Counted from the stretch's first letter, positions 30,099-41,869 are shown. The stretch: DNA of 64,000 nucleotides from Nonomuraea soli (GCF_013761175.1 NZ_JACDUR010000001.1:992001-1056000), one strand, 5' to 3'. Made by a program: numbers and translations. The notes: generated from the sequence alone by a model not told the origin.

Positions 30099-30770
30099 AT
30101 GGCCATGCAGATATTTCCCAGCATCCTGTCCGCCGACTTCGCCCGGCTGGCCGACGAGGCGGCGCGCGTGCCCAACGCCGACTGGCTGCACGTCGACGTC
30201 ATGGACTACCACTTCGTGCCCAACCTGACGCTCGGCCTGCCCGTGGTGGAGTCGCTGCTCAAGGCGACCGGCACGCCGCTCGACTGCCACCTGATGATCG
30301 CCGAGCCCGACCGGTGGGCGCCCGCCTACGCCGAGGCGGGCGTGGGCAGCGTGACCATCCACGCCGAGGCGGCCAGGGCGCCGGTGCGCACCCTGCGCGA
30401 GATCCGCAAGCAGGGCGCCCGCTCGGGCTTCGCGCTCAGCCCCGCCACGCCGGTCGAGCCGTACGAAGACCTGCTCGGCGAGATCGACATGCTGCTGCTG
30501 ATGACCGTAGAACCGGGCTTCGGCGGGCAGAGCTTCCTCGACATGGTGCTGCCCAAGATCAGGCGGACCCGCGAGCTCATCGACCGCCACGGCGGCGAGA
30601 TCTGGCTGCAGATCGACGGCGGGGTGTCGGAGGAGACCATCGAGCGCTGCGCCGAGGCGGGCGCTGACACCTTCGTCGCGGGCAGCGCGGTCTACGGCGC
30701 CGCCGACCCCGCCGCGGCGATCGACAAGCTGCGGGCGCTAGCTCAGGGCGGGGTCCAGGACGACGTCTGA
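30099..30770 (+). CDS. rpe: Ribulose-phosphate 3-epimerase
   Basis: Interconverts ribulose 5-phosphate and xylulose 5-phosphate. The 223-residue barrel has the metal-site motifs [38 protein letters not shown] and [12 protein letters not shown]. The last 33 bases overlap the end of the convergent ABC transporter gene. Supply of ribulose 5-phosphate links it to the riboflavin genes 7 kb downstream, but they are not one operon. Confidence 0.96.
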   Translation: MAMQIFPSILSADFARLADEAARVPNADWLHVDVMDYHFVPNLTLGLPVVESLLKATGTPLDCHLMIAEPDRWAPAYAEAGVGSVTIHAEAARAPVRTLREIRKQGARSGFALSPATPVEPYEDLLGEIDMLLLMTVEPGFGGQSFLDMVLPKIRRTRELIDRHGGEIWLQIDGGVSEETIERCAEAGADTFVAGSAVYGAADPAAAIDKLRALAQGGVQDDV

Positions 30771-31742
30771 CCCGTGGGTCGTGGGCGCCTCGGGGAAGTG
30801 ACACGCGGTCAGGTGCCCTTCCGCGTTGCCGCCGAGCCGTACGAGAGGCGGCTCCTCCAGGGCGCACCTGTCCCGCGCCTTCCAGCAGCGGGTGCGGAAG
30901 CGGCAGCCACTGGGCGGGTTGACCGGGCTCGGCACGTCCCCGGCCAGCCTGATGCGCTCGCGGCGCGGCGTGTCGGGATCCGGGTCGGGCACCGCCGACA
31001 GCAGGGCGTGGGTGTACGGATGCCGGGGCCGCTCGTAGAGCGAGTCCCGGTCGCCGATCTCGACGATCTTGCCGAGGTACATGACGGCGACCCGCTGCGA
31101 GAAGTGCCGCACCACGGCCAGATCGTGGGCGATGAACAGGAACGCGATGCCCATCTCCCTGCGCAGCCGCTGCAGCAGGTTGACCACCTGCGCCTGGATG
31201 GAGACGTCCAGGGCGGAGACGGGCTCGTCGGCGACGATCAGCCTGGGCTTGAGCGCCAGCGCCCTGGCCACGCCGATGCGCTGGCGCTGGCCGCCGGAGA
31301 ACTCGTGGGGGAAGCGGTTGTAGTGCTCGGGGTTGAGCCCGACGATCTCCAGCAGCTCCTTGATCCCGCGCTCGGTGGGCCGCAGCCCGTTGACCTCCAT
31401 GGGCCCGCCGATGATGGTGCCCACGGTGTGGCGGGGATTCAGTGACGCGTACGGGTCCTGGAAGATCATCTGGATCTCGGAGCGGATGGGCCGCATGCGC
31501 CGCCTGCTCCAGTGGCTGATGTCCTGGCCGCGGTAGGAGACGGTGCCGGACGTCGGCTCCTGGAGCCTGGCCACCAGGCGGCCGGCGGTGGACTTGCCGC
31601 ATCCCGACTCGCCGACCAGGCCGAGCGACTCGTGCTCGCCGATCGACAGGCTGATGCCGTCGACCGCGTGCACCACGACGCGGCGCCGCTTGAGCGGGAA
31701 GTGCTTGGTCAGCTCGGTGAGCTGCAGGAGGGGCTCAGCCAC
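30738..31742 (-). CDS. Oligopeptide/dipeptide-type ABC transporter ATPase (DppF/OppF-like)
   Basis: A 334-residue ATP-binding subunit. Walker [10 protein letters not shown], signature LSGGQ-equivalent [15 protein letters not shown], Walker [15 protein letters not shown] and the C-terminal oligopeptide-transporter extension ([14 protein letters not shown]) are present. Last gene of a five-gene minus-strand operon; its GTG start overlaps the preceding ATPase gene by 8 bases. Its 3' end overlaps rpe by 33 bases in convergent orientation. Confidence 0.93.
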   Translation of the reverse strand: MAEPLLQLTELTKHFPLKRRRVVVHAVDGISLSIGEHESLGLVGESGCGKSTAGRLVARLQEPTSGTVSYRGQDISHWSRRRMRPIRSEIQMIFQDPYASLNPRHTVGTIIGGPMEVNGLRPTERGIKELLEIVGLNPEHYNRFPHEFSGGQRQRIGVARALALKPRLIVADEPVSALDVSIQAQVVNLLQRLRREMGIAFLFIAHDLAVVRHFSQRVAVMYLGKIVEIGDRDSLYERPRHPYTHALLSAVPDPDPDTPRRERIRLAGDVPSPVNPPSGCRFRTRCWKARDRCALEEPPLVRLGGNAEGHLTACHFPEAPTTHGSDVVLDPALS

Positions 31743-32742
31743 GGATCTGGTCCTTCACGGTCTGGGACAGGTAGCACGCGCTGGAGTGCCCGGTGCGCGG
31801 ATGCAGGTCGGGCCGCTCGGTGCTGCACAGGTCCACCGGCACCCGGTCGGCGTAGTCGCAGCGCGGGTGGAACGGGCAGCCGGACGGCAGGGTGAGCAGG
31901 CTGGGCGGGGTGCCGCGCACCGGGCGCAGCGGGCTGTCGGGATCGGTGGCCAGGTGCGGCATCGAGGCGAGCAGGCCCCAGGTGTAGGGGTGGCCGGGCG
32001 CTTTCAGCACCTCGCGCCGGGTGCCGCGCTCGATCGCGCGTCCCGCGTACATCACCATGACCTCGTCGGCGACGTCGGCGATGACCCCGAGGTCGTGGGT
32101 GATCATGATGATCGCGCTGCCGGTCTCCTCCTGCAGCGCCTTGAGCAGGTCGAGGATCTGAGCCTGCACGGTGACGTCGAGCGCGGTGGTGGGCTCGTCG
32201 GCGATCACCAGCTCCGGGTCGCACACCAGCGCCATCGCGATCATCGCGCGCTGGCGCATGCCACCGGAGAACTCGTGCGGGTAGGCGTCGACCCGCAGCT
32301 TGGGCTGGGGGATGCCGACCCTGGCGAGCATCTCGATCGCCCGCTCGCGGGCCTCGCGCCTGCTCGCCCCCGTGTGCTTGGTCAGCACCTCGCCGATCTG
32401 GCTGCCGACCGTGTGGAACGGCGACAGCGAGCTCAGGGAGTCCTGGAAGATCATGGCGACCTTCCTGCCGCGCAGCGCCTCCATGCGCCGGGGCGTGGCG
32501 GTCAGCAGGTTCTCCCCGTCGAGCCAGACCTCGCCCGAGACCTCCGAATAGCGGGGGTCGTGCAGGCCCATGACGGCCATGCTGGTCACCGACTTGCCGG
32601 AGCCCGACTCGCCGACGATGCCGAGCGTCCGGCCGCGATCCAGGCCGAACGACAGGCCGTCGACCGCCTTGACGACGCCGTCCTCGGTCTTGAACTGGAC
32701 ATAGAGGTCACGCACGGTCAGGAAGGAAGGGTCGGGGATCAT
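31735..32742 (-). CDS. Oligopeptide/dipeptide-type ABC transporter ATPase (DppD/OppD-like)
   Basis: A 335-residue ATP-binding subunit with Walker [10 protein letters not shown], signature [15 protein letters not shown], Walker [15 protein letters not shown] and the oligopeptide-type C-terminal Cys region ([18 protein letters not shown]). The start ATG at 32742 overlaps the permease TGA (ATGA). Pairs with the following ATPase to drive the two permeases. Confidence 0.94.
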   Translation of the reverse strand: MIPDPSFLTVRDLYVQFKTEDGVVKAVDGLSFGLDRGRTLGIVGESGSGKSVTSMAVMGLHDPRYSEVSGEVWLDGENLLTATPRRMEALRGRKVAMIFQDSLSSLSPFHTVGSQIGEVLTKHTGASRREARERAIEMLARVGIPQPKLRVDAYPHEFSGGMRQRAMIAMALVCDPELVIADEPTTALDVTVQAQILDLLKALQEETGSAIIMITHDLGVIADVADEVMVMYAGRAIERGTRREVLKAPGHPYTWGLLASMPHLATDPDSPLRPVRGTPPSLLTLPSGCPFHPRCDYADRVPVDLCSTERPDLHPRTGHSSACYLSQTVKDQIRG

Positions 32743-33719
32743 GACAGGCGCACCCTGGGGTCGATGACGGCGTACAGGGCGTCCACCACCACGTTGATCA
32801 GCACGATGGCGCCCGCGCTCAGCACGGTGATGCCCAGCAGCATGGGCAGGTCGGTGTTGGTGAAGGCCTGGGTGACCAGCTCGCCCAGGCCGTGCAGGCC
32901 GAAGGTGAGCTCGGTGACGATCGCGCCGCCGAGCAGCACGCCCAGGTCGATGCCGAACTGGGTGACCACCGGGATCATCGCGCCACGCCAGGCGAAGCGG
33001 AAGAAGGTCGTACGGCGGGACATGCCCTTGGCGCGTGCCGTACGGACGTAGTCCTCGTTGAACTGCTCCAGCAGCATCGACCGGGTCAGGCGGGTGTAGT
33101 TGGAGTAGAAGATGACCGACAGCGCGATCCACGGGATGAGCAGGCCGACGAACCACTTGGCCGGATTGTCGCCGAACTCGGTGTAGCGGGGCCGGGGCAG
33201 CAGGCCGAGGGTGTCGCTGAGCACGAACACCATCAGCGGGCCGACGAAGAAGATCTGCATGCCGCCGCCGATGTTGGACAGCGACGTGGCCAGCGAGTCG
33301 ATCCAGGTGCCGCGCTTGGCGGCGGCCAGCATGCCCGCGCCGATGCCGACGGTCAGGATGACGGCCGCGCCGCCGAGGCTGAGCGAGACGGTGACGGGCA
33401 GGCGGTCCAGCACGGTCTCGGTGACCCATTCGCCCTTGGCGAAGGAGTAGCCGAAGCAGGGCGCCTCGCAGCGGCCGACGCCCGGGAAGTCGCGTCCGGC
33501 CACGACCCCCTGGGCCCAGGCCAGGAACTGCTGCCAGATCGGCAGGTCCATGCCCATCTCGTGACGCAGCAGCTTCAGGTTCTCCGGCAGGCACAACTTG
33601 CCGCAGAAGGCACGGGCCGGGTCTCGGGGCAGGGCGTAGAAGAGCAGGAAGACGGTGGCCGCGACCACCATGACGATGCCGGCGGCGCTGACCAGCCGCC
33701 GCAGGAGGAAACGGATCAT
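32739..33719 (-). CDS. ABC transporter permease (DppB-like)
   Basis: A 326-residue membrane subunit with about six segments. The N-terminal helix MIRFLLRRLVSAAGIVMVV is followed by a loop with Cys pairs (FCGKLCLPE and CEAPCFGYSF) and the permease EAA-type region VRTARAKGMSRRTTFFRFAWRGAMIPVV. It follows the substrate-binding protein gene after a 57-base gap and overlaps the DppD-like gene. Confidence 0.92.
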   Translation of the reverse strand: MIRFLLRRLVSAAGIVMVVAATVFLLFYALPRDPARAFCGKLCLPENLKLLRHEMGMDLPIWQQFLAWAQGVVAGRDFPGVGRCEAPCFGYSFAKGEWVTETVLDRLPVTVSLSLGGAAVILTVGIGAGMLAAAKRGTWIDSLATSLSNIGGGMQIFFVGPLMVFVLSDTLGLLPRPRYTEFGDNPAKWFVGLLIPWIALSVIFYSNYTRLTRSMLLEQFNEDYVRTARAKGMSRRTTFFRFAWRGAMIPVVTQFGIDLGVLLGGAIVTELTFGLHGLGELVTQAFTNTDLPMLLGITVLSAGAIVLINVVVDALYAVIDPRVRLS

Positions 33720-33776
33720 GTCGCTCCAGGGGAAATGCGGCCCCGGGGAGGAGTTCGGGGCCGCACGCTCGGCTGC

Positions 33777-35561
33777 TTACTCGTTCACGTAGGCGGTCAG
33801 CAGGTTGGTGCCGCCCCAGTAGTAGTCCATCTCCGCCCAGACCTTGGAGCCGCGCATGTCGATGTAGGTCAGGTAGAAGCCGGGGATGAGCGCCGCGTCC
33901 TTGACGATCATCTCGTCGATCTTCGACCAGGCCGCGCCGCGCTCCTCGGCGGTGGCGAGCTTGTCGGCCTCGTCGATGGCCTTGTTGACCTCGGGGTTGT
34001 CGTAGTTGGAGTAGTTGCTGGCCCCGTCGGCGACCAGGCGGCCGTCGAACAGCGGCGGCAGCACGGTCTGGCCGTCGGGCCAGTCGGCGCCCCAGCCCGA
34101 GCGGTGCACGTCGATGGCCTTGTCGACCTGGCCGATCGTGTCGCCCCAGCTGTTGGCGTCGATCTCCTTGCCGACGTACGTGAAGCCGGCCTTGGTCAGC
34201 GCCTCCTGCACCAGTACCGCGATCTTCTGCTGCAGCGGCCGGTTGGCGTAGGCGTAGACGATGGTCGGGTTCTGCTCGCCCGCCTCGGCCAGCAGCTTCC
34301 TGGCCGCCTCGACGTCGCCGTCGGGCTTGTCGAGCTGCCCCCAGACGTCGAACTTGCGGAAGCCCACTCCCGTCGGGCTCATGATCGTCGTGCCCAGGTA
34401 GCCGAAGCCCATGTCGCCGCCGGCGAGCTTGTGGATCGCACCCATCGGCCAGGCCTTGATCAACGCCTCGCGCACCTTGGGGTCGGTGATCCGCTTGGTG
34501 TTGATCGCCCAGTACTCCGTGAAGGGGGTGATGCCGGTGATGGCGCGCTTCATCAGCTCGGGGTCGGCCACCACCTCGGGCAGCCGCTCGGGGCCCAGCC
34601 CGAAGATGTTGACCGCGTACTGGTCCTCGCCGCTGTCGGCGATGAAGCGGTCGGTGGCCTGCTGGACGGTCACGCCGAACTCGAACGTCCACCGGTCCGG
34701 GTAGGCGTTGCGGATCGGGTCGGTGGCCGCGTCCCAGTGCGGGTTGCGCTCCATCTCCATCGACTTGTCGGGCGTGTGCTTGACGATCCGGTACGGCCCG
34801 CTGGCGTGCGGGCGTTTGTCGTAGTTCTTCTCGTCCTTCACGTCCTGGGTGTGCTTCTTGGGCACGATCGCGTAGCCGGGCATGCCCAGCGCCATGTTGA
34901 AGTCGCCGTGCTGCTTGTCGAGGTGGAAGACGACGGTCCTGGCGTCAGGCGTCTCGATGGTCTTCAGTCCCTCACCGCCCTTGTAGGGCCCCGGGTACTT
35001 GGCGCGGTAGTCCTTGGAGCCCACCAGCCACTGCTGGACGTAGGTGGGGCCCTGGTTGATCACCGGGTCGTAGAGGCGCTCGAAGCTCCACTTCACGTCC
35101 TCGGAGGTGATCGGCGAGCCGTCCTCCCACTTGACGCCGTCCTTGAGGGTGAAGGTCCACGTCTTGCCGCCGTCGCCGCTGGTGCCGGTGTCGGTGGCCA
35201 GGTCGCCGACGATCAGGATGTTGCCGTCGCGCTGCTGCTTGAAGCCGATCAGGCCGCGGCTGATCAGGCCGGCGATCTGCGACTGGTCGGAGTAGTAGAT
35301 CTGCCCGGGGTCCAGGTGGGCCGGGCCGACGCTGAACAGTCCGGTGATCGTGCCGCCGCGCTTGGCGCCGGAGACCTCGGTGGCCGGTCCCTGTGAGTCG
35401 GCGGCGCCGCCCACCCTGATGGTGGCCACCTTCGACTCGGAGGTGGCGGTGGGCATCGGCGGCGGCTGGGTGGCCTGCGACCGGGGTGCGCCGCCTCCCT
35501 TGGCGCACCCCGCCAGGACCAGGGCCCCCGCGGCCAGGACGGCTAACGCTCTGTTTCTCAT
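33777..35561 (-). CDS. ABC transporter substrate-binding lipoprotein (SBP family 5)
   Basis: A 594-residue extracytoplasmic solute-binding protein. The lipobox LVLAGC places the acylated Cys at residue 19, and the family 5 signature region is seen in TFTLKDGVKWEDGSPITSEDVKWSFERL. Likely ligand is a peptide, but nickel, sugars or siderophores are also bound by this family. Its ATG overlaps the upstream permease stop by one base (TGATG). Placement between the two permease genes is less common than at the operon head. Confidence 0.93.
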   Translation of the reverse strand: MRNRALAVLAAGALVLAGCAKGGGAPRSQATQPPPMPTATSESKVATIRVGGAADSQGPATEVSGAKRGGTITGLFSVGPAHLDPGQIYYSDQSQIAGLISRGLIGFKQQRDGNILIVGDLATDTGTSGDGGKTWTFTLKDGVKWEDGSPITSEDVKWSFERLYDPVINQGPTYVQQWLVGSKDYRAKYPGPYKGGEGLKTIETPDARTVVFHLDKQHGDFNMALGMPGYAIVPKKHTQDVKDEKNYDKRPHASGPYRIVKHTPDKSMEMERNPHWDAATDPIRNAYPDRWTFEFGVTVQQATDRFIADSGEDQYAVNIFGLGPERLPEVVADPELMKRAITGITPFTEYWAINTKRITDPKVREALIKAWPMGAIHKLAGGDMGFGYLGTTIMSPTGVGFRKFDVWGQLDKPDGDVEAARKLLAEAGEQNPTIVYAYANRPLQQKIAVLVQEALTKAGFTYVGKEIDANSWGDTIGQVDKAIDVHRSGWGADWPDGQTVLPPLFDGRLVADGASNYSNYDNPEVNKAIDEADKLATAEERGAAWSKIDEMIVKDAALIPGFYLTYIDMRGSKVWAEMDYYWGGTNLLTAYVNE

Positions 35562-36544
35562 CACAGCCCCTTGGTTTTCGGATCCAGGGCGTCGCGGATG
35601 GCGTCGCCCATGAGGTTGAAGCAGACGATGAAGATCAACATCGCCAGGCCCGGCCAGAGCAGGTACGGGAAGTCCAGGTGGTAGTACTGCACGCCCTCCA
35701 GGAACATCCGGCCCCAGTCCGGCACGTCGGGACCCAGCCCCACCCCGAGGAAGCCGAGCCCCGCCTCGACGCCCACCAGGATCGGCAGCTGCCAGGTGGC
35801 CAGCACGATGATCGGCGACCACAGGTTGGGCAGGATCTCGCGGAAGATGATGCGCGCCGGGGAGGCGCCGCTGACCTTGGCCGCCTCCACGAACTCCCGC
35901 TCGCGCAGGCTCAGCACCTGCGAGCGCAGGATGCGCGCGCTGCCGGCCCAGCCGAGCGCGGTCAGCACGATGCACAGGGTCGCGAAGCGCAGCCAGGTGG
36001 GCGTGGCCTCCTCGGGCCCGACCAGCATGCTGTCGACCACCGGCACCAGGGCGATCAGCATGAGCTGGCTCGGGAAGGCCAGCAGCACGTCGATCACCCG
36101 GCCCGCCCAGTAGTCGGTCCTGCCGCCCAGGTAGCCCGCCGCGATGCCGACCGTGATGCCGATCAGCATCAGGCCCACGGTGGCGATCAGGGCGATGGCG
36201 AGCGAGGTGCGGATGCCGAAGACCAGCTGCATGAACACGTCGCGGCCGAGGCCGGGCTCGATGCCGAGCCAGAACTCCGGGCTCATGCCCCCGGTCGGAG
36301 GGGGCGGATATCCGCTGGCGTCGAGAAGCCGGTACCCATACCTTTCATGGGCATTCTTTCCATAAGCCAGTGAAATCAGAGGAGCGGTCGCGGCGATAAT
36401 GAAGAAGGTCGCCGACACGAAAAAGCAGAATACCCCGGTGCGATTTCTCTTGAATCGTCGCCAGGCGATCCTCCCTGGTGAAAGCCCGATGGTCACGGTG
36501 GGCTCGGCCGTTTCCGGCAGCACGACGGTCGCCATGATGCGCAC
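35561..36544 (-). CDS. ABC transporter permease (DppC-like)
   Basis: A 327-residue membrane subunit and first gene of the operon. It has the N-terminal OppC-type segment (AWRRFKRNRTGVFCFFVSATFFIIAA), a periplasmic loop and the EAA region REFVEAAKVSGASPARIIFREILPNL. The start is GTG at 36544, or ATG at 36535; neither has an obvious ribosome site. A CRP-like palindrome lies 22 bases upstream. Confidence 0.91.
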   Translation of the reverse strand: MRIMATVVLPETAEPTVTIGLSPGRIAWRRFKRNRTGVFCFFVSATFFIIAATAPLISLAYGKNAHERYGYRLLDASGYPPPPTGGMSPEFWLGIEPGLGRDVFMQLVFGIRTSLAIALIATVGLMLIGITVGIAAGYLGGRTDYWAGRVIDVLLAFPSQLMLIALVPVVDSMLVGPEEATPTWLRFATLCIVLTALGWAGSARILRSQVLSLREREFVEAAKVSGASPARIIFREILPNLWSPIIVLATWQLPILVGVEAGLGFLGVGLGPDVPDWGRMFLEGVQYYHLDFPYLLWPGLAMLIFIVCFNLMGDAIRDALDPKTKGL

Positions 36545-36565
36545 GATGGCACCGTTTTAGCGGCC

Positions 36566-36580
36566 TGTGAAACACATCAC
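36566..36580. promoter_or_regulatory. CRP/FNR-type operator-like site
   Basis: TGTGA-AACACA-TCAC matches the TGTGA-N6-TCACA layout of CRP-family sites except for the last base. It lies upstream of the ABC transporter operon and in the divergent region shared with the MpaB-type gene. The call rests on consensus only. Confidence 0.45.
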
Positions 36581-36698
36581 GGAATTGTGACCTGGCACGG
36601 ACGATACCGGCTAATCATCTTGAGTCCGTGACGTTCCCTGCACGGGAGTGTGACTTACCGCGGAACGGGGTAATGTTTTACTTACAGGAGGTGTCAGA

Positions 36699-37505
36699 AT
36701 GGATCACGGGCTGTTCGGTCCGCAGTCGGTCACCTGGCGGGTGATGGGGGAGCCGATCCTCCTGGTGGGCGGCTTCCGCGCGCTGCTGATGCAGGGGCTG
36801 CACCCCTGGGCGATGCGGGGCGTGCTGCAGAACTCCGCCTTGATGGACCCGCGCGAGGCGTGGTCGCGCTTCCTGCGCACCACCGAGTTCGTCCGGGTCA
36901 GGACCTACGGCACGCGCGCAGAGGTCGAGCAGGCCGGCAGCCGGGTGCGCAGGATCCACGCCACCCTCGGCTTCGACGACCCCGACACCGGGCTGCGCCA
37001 CCGCCTCGACGAGCCGGAGGCGCTGCGCTGGGTGCACGTCGGCGAGGTCGACTCCTACCTGTCGGTCGCCCGCCGGGCCGGGGTGCGGCTGTCCGACGCC
37101 GACGCCGACCGGTTCGTCCTGGAGTGGCGCTCGGCCGCCGAGGTCGTCGGGCTCGATCCCGCGACCGTTCCCGGCGACGTGGCCTCCCTCAGGTCCTACA
37201 TCGACGACGCGCGGCCGGGGCTGCGCTTCGTGTCGGAGGCGGCCCATCCGCTGCGGCTGTCGCTGAACGCGCCGCTGCCGGTCTACCTGGCTCCGCTCAA
37301 GCCGGTCCTGCCCGCGCTGACCCTGCTCGCCTTCGCCACGCTGCCGCGCTGGGCCCGGCGCCTGTACGGCCTGCCCGCCACCCCTGTGGGCGACCTGTGG
37401 GCCACGGCCACCCTGCGCAGCCTGCACGCCGGGCTCAGTTTCGTGCCCCCTCAGGTGCGTTACGCCCCGGACGCCCGGCGCGCCAGGAAGCTCATGGCCG
37501 CTTGA
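36699..37505 (+). CDS. MpaB-type oxygenase family protein (DUF2236)
   Basis: A 268-residue protein of the family that includes latex-clearing protein and MpaB. It shows the family N-terminal pattern (TWRVMGEPILLVGGFRALLMQGLHPWAMRGVLQNS) with the conserved His, RTTEFVRVRTYGTRAE, and RRIHATLGFDD. Family members bind haem and oxidise hydrophobic substrates; the substrate here is unknown. A very good AGGAGGT lies 6 bases before the ATG. A TetR-type palindrome overlaps its stop codon. Confidence 0.85.
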   Translation: MDHGLFGPQSVTWRVMGEPILLVGGFRALLMQGLHPWAMRGVLQNSALMDPREAWSRFLRTTEFVRVRTYGTRAEVEQAGSRVRRIHATLGFDDPDTGLRHRLDEPEALRWVHVGEVDSYLSVARRAGVRLSDADADRFVLEWRSAAEVVGLDPATVPGDVASLRSYIDDARPGLRFVSEAAHPLRLSLNAPLPVYLAPLKPVLPALTLLAFATLPRWARRLYGLPATPVGDLWATATLRSLHAGLSFVPPQVRYAPDARRARKLMAA

Positions 37506-37522
37506 CCAAGCGACCGCTTGGT
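37505..37522. promoter_or_regulatory. TetR-type palindrome
   Basis: ACCAAGCG-AC-CGCTTGGT, perfect 8-bp arms around a 2-base centre, starting at the last base of the MpaB-type gene and 67 bases before the FMN riboswitch. The tiny centre argues against a terminator hairpin and for a dimeric repressor site. No TetR gene is in the window. Confidence 0.55.
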
Positions 37523-37588
37523 ATCAGGATGGGGGTGCGTCGCGACCGCTTGAAGCGGCGTGGCACACTGTGAGGAAGAACAGAGCTA

Positions 37589-37716
37589 GCGTGCTCCGGG
37601 GTCGGTGAAAGTCCGAACCGGCGGTGACAGTCCGCGACCCGGCCGATGCCATCGGCCGGTTGACCCGGTGGAATTCCGGGACCGACGGTTAAAGTCCGGA
37701 TGGGAGGAAGCGCGCA
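37589..37716 (+). ncRNA. FMN riboswitch (RFN element)
   Basis: The conserved RFN strings are present in order: GGGGTCGGTGAAAGTCCGAAC, GGCGGTGACAGTCCGCGAC, a variable GC hairpin around GGCCGATGCCATCGGCC, GACCGACGGTTAAAGTCCGGATGGGAGGAAGC. It precedes ribD by about 95 bases. FMN binding should lower expression of the rib operon; with no clear terminator between it and ribD, control at translation start is the likelier mode. Confidence 0.96.
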
Positions 37717-37810
37717 GGTGTCCGGCCGTGCAGGCTGGGCGCCGCTGTGGTGCTTTGGCACCCTTATGTGACCCCGGGGACCGCTCCTTGCGTAACGAGG
37801 AGGTCCAGGG

Positions 37811-38938
37811 GTGGCCGATCCCACCGGTCCCGACCAGGCGCACATGGCACGCGCCGTCGAGCTGGCCGCTCTCGGGCGTGGCACCACCAGCCCCAACCCC
37901 GTCGTCGGATGCGTCATCACCAGCGCTTCCGGCGAGGTCGTGGGCGAGGGCTACCACGCCTACGCCGGCGGCCCGCACGCCGAGATCGCCGCCCTGAGCC
38001 AGGCGGGCGAGCTCGCCCGCGGCGGCACCGCCTACGTCACCCTCGAACCCTGCGACCACACCGGCCGCACCGGGCCGTGCTCCGAGGCACTGCTCGCCGC
38101 CGGCGTCGCCAGGGTCGTCCACGCCGTCGCCGACCCCAACCCCCGCGCCGGCGGAGGCGCCGACCGGCTGCGTGCCCACGGGGTGACGGTCGAGCAGGGC
38201 CTGCTGGCGGAGCGGGCCGAGGCGGTCAACATCGAATGGCTGACCTCCGTACGGCTCGGCCGGCCGTACGTGACCTGGAAGTTCGCCGCCACCCTCGACG
38301 GACGCTCGGCCGCGGCCGACGGCAGCAGCCAGTGGATCACCTCCGCCGAGGCGCGCGCCGACGTGCACCGGCTGCGGGCCGAGGCCGACGCCATCGTGGC
38401 CGGGATCGGCACGATCCTGGCCGACGACCCCCGCCTGACCGCACGCCCCACCCTCGACCTCACCGCGGACCGCGCGCCTGAGGGGGCGCCCGGGCCGGGC
38501 AAGCGTCTCCTGCGCGTCGTGGTCGACGCCGACGGCCGCACGCCGCCGACGGCCAGGGTCCTCGACGGCCAGGCGCCCACCCTGGTGGCGGTCGCCGACG
38601 ACGCCGACGCGCGCCCCGACGCCGACCTGGTCCGCCTGCCCAGGACCGAACACGGCCTCGACCTGCGCGCCCTGCTCAAGGAGCTGGCCGGCAGGGGCGT
38701 GGTCAGCGTGTTCCTGGAAGGAGGGGCGACCCTGGCGGGTTCCTTCCTGAGAGACGGGCTGATCGACCGAGTCGTCGCCTACCTCGCCCCGGCCTTCCTG
38801 GGCGAGGGCCGGGCGGCGGTGGGCCCGGCGGGCGTCGGCACCATCGCCGGCATCCACCGATGGCACTACCAGGACATCCGGCTGATCGGGCCGGATCTGC
38901 GGATCATCGCACACCCCCTAGAGATGAAGGAGCGGTGA
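37811..38938 (+). CDS. ribD: Bifunctional riboflavin deaminase/reductase
   Basis: Deaminates and then reduces the pyrimidine precursor in riboflavin synthesis. The N-terminal deaminase domain has the zinc ligands HAEIAAL and PC-x8-C (PCDHTGRTGPC); the C-terminal reductase domain begins near residue 155 (YVTWKFAATLDGRSAAADGSSQWI) and contains SVFLEGGATLAGSF. The GTG start at 37811 has GAGGAGG upstream. Stop overlaps the ribE ATG (TGATG). First gene of the FMN-riboswitch operon. Confidence 0.96.
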   Translation: MADPTGPDQAHMARAVELAALGRGTTSPNPVVGCVITSASGEVVGEGYHAYAGGPHAEIAALSQAGELARGGTAYVTLEPCDHTGRTGPCSEALLAAGVARVVHAVADPNPRAGGGADRLRAHGVTVEQGLLAERAEAVNIEWLTSVRLGRPYVTWKFAATLDGRSAAADGSSQWITSAEARADVHRLRAEADAIVAGIGTILADDPRLTARPTLDLTADRAPEGAPGPGKRLLRVVVDADGRTPPTARVLDGQAPTLVAVADDADARPDADLVRLPRTEHGLDLRALLKELAGRGVVSVFLEGGATLAGSFLRDGLIDRVVAYLAPAFLGEGRAAVGPAGVGTIAGIHRWHYQDIRLIGPDLRIIAHPLEMKER

Positions 38939-39525
38939 TGTTCACCGGAATCGTGGAGGAGCAGGGCGAGGTCGTCGCCCTGGAACAGCTGGGCGAGGCG
39001 GCCCGGCTGAGCGTGAGAGGCAAGATCGTGACCGGGGACGCCGGCCACGGCGACTCCATCGCGGTCAACGGCGTGTGCCTGACCGTGGTGACCGTCGAGG
39101 GCGAGGTCTTCACGGTCGACGTGATGAGGGAGACCCTCGAGCGCAGCTCGCTCGGTGGGCTCGTGAGCGGCTCGAAGGTCAACCTCGAGCGTGCCGTACG
39201 GGCCGACCAGCGGCTGGGCGGGCACATCATGCAGGGCCATGTCGACGGTGTGGGCACGATCCTGGCCAGGGAGCCGGGCGAGCACTGGGACGACGTGACC
39301 GTCGCCCTGCCCGCCGACTTGAACCGTTATGTGGTGGAGAAGGGCTCGATCGCCGTCGACGGGGTGAGCCTCACGGTGACCAAGGTCGGCGCGACCAGCT
39401 TCGGGATCAGCCTGATCCCGACCACGCTGCAGCTGACGAACCTGGGCGCCAAGCAGCCGGGCGAGCAGGTCAACCTCGAGGTCGACGTGATCGCGAAGTA
39501 CGTGGAGAAGCTGGTGGCGCGATGA
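38938..39525 (+). CDS. ribE: Riboflavin synthase alpha subunit
   Basis: Converts two lumazines to riboflavin. The 195-residue protein has the N-terminal MFTGIVEE motif and the internal duplication of two lumazine-binding barrels (SIAVNGVCLTVVTV and SIAVDGVSLTVTKV). ATG overlaps the ribD stop; the stop overlaps the next gene as ATGA. Confidence 0.96.
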   Translation: MFTGIVEEQGEVVALEQLGEAARLSVRGKIVTGDAGHGDSIAVNGVCLTVVTVEGEVFTVDVMRETLERSSLGGLVSGSKVNLERAVRADQRLGGHIMQGHVDGVGTILAREPGEHWDDVTVALPADLNRYVVEKGSIAVDGVSLTVTKVGATSFGISLIPTTLQLTNLGAKQPGEQVNLEVDVIAKYVEKLVAR

Positions 39526-40165
39526 ACTGGGCGGAGTCGGGATTCGAACTGTTCGGCCTGCACGTCCTGTGGACCGACTTCGTGGGCAGCCTGGCCGCCC
39601 TGGTGCCGGTCGTGCTGGCGATGCGCAAGTCGATCTGGAACTGGCCGATCCAGTTCGTCGCCGCGGTGCTGCTGGCCATGGCCTACGCCACCATCCCGGC
39701 GACCGGCAGCGTGCTGAAGAACATCATGATGGCCGGCCTGGCCGTCTACGGCTTCGTCAAGTGGCAGCGCGGCATCCGCGACGAGGGTGAGCTGGTCATC
39801 CGCCAGGGCACCTCGCGCGAGCGGATCGGCATGCTGATCGCCCTCGTCGGGGGCACGGCGCTGTTCTGGGTGCTGTTCTACGTCACCGGCTGGTCGTGGG
39901 GCCAGTACTCCGAGCCGCCCGAGCGCTACTTCCTCATCGCGGCCGACGCCTACATCTTCGTCGGCGGCGTGGTGGCCACCTGGGCGATGAGCAAGGCGCT
40001 GGTGGAGTTCTGGCTCATCTGGATCCTGGTCGACCTCGTCGGCGTGCCGGTCGCCTTCCGCGGCGGCATCTACTTCAACGGCTCCGTCTACGTCGTCTTC
40101 TTCGTCCTGGCCCTGGTGGGCTTCTTCAACTGGCTCAAGCAGTCGCGACCGCAGGGGGTGACCGC

Positions 40166-40169
<4 letters not shown>
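39522..40169 (+). CDS. ribM: PnuC-family vitamin transporter, probably riboflavin transporter RibM
   Basis: A 215-residue membrane protein with about seven hydrophobic segments and PnuC-family features ([44 protein letters not shown]). PnuC proteins usually carry nicotinamide riboside, but the place inside a riboswitch-controlled rib operon, coupled on both sides by 4-base overlaps, favours the RibM role described in other actinobacteria. Substrate is inferred from context. Confidence 0.88.
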
Positions 40170-41826
<1,657 letters not shown>

Positions 41827-41863
41827 CCCCCCCTGCCGCCATGGGGGCGTCCATCGCCGCTGG

Positions 41864-41869
41864 TAGGTT
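41864..41869 (+). promoter_or_regulatory. Leaderless -10 box
   Basis: TAGGTT lies six bases before the GTG at 41876. No ribosome site is seen. Confidence 0.65.
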
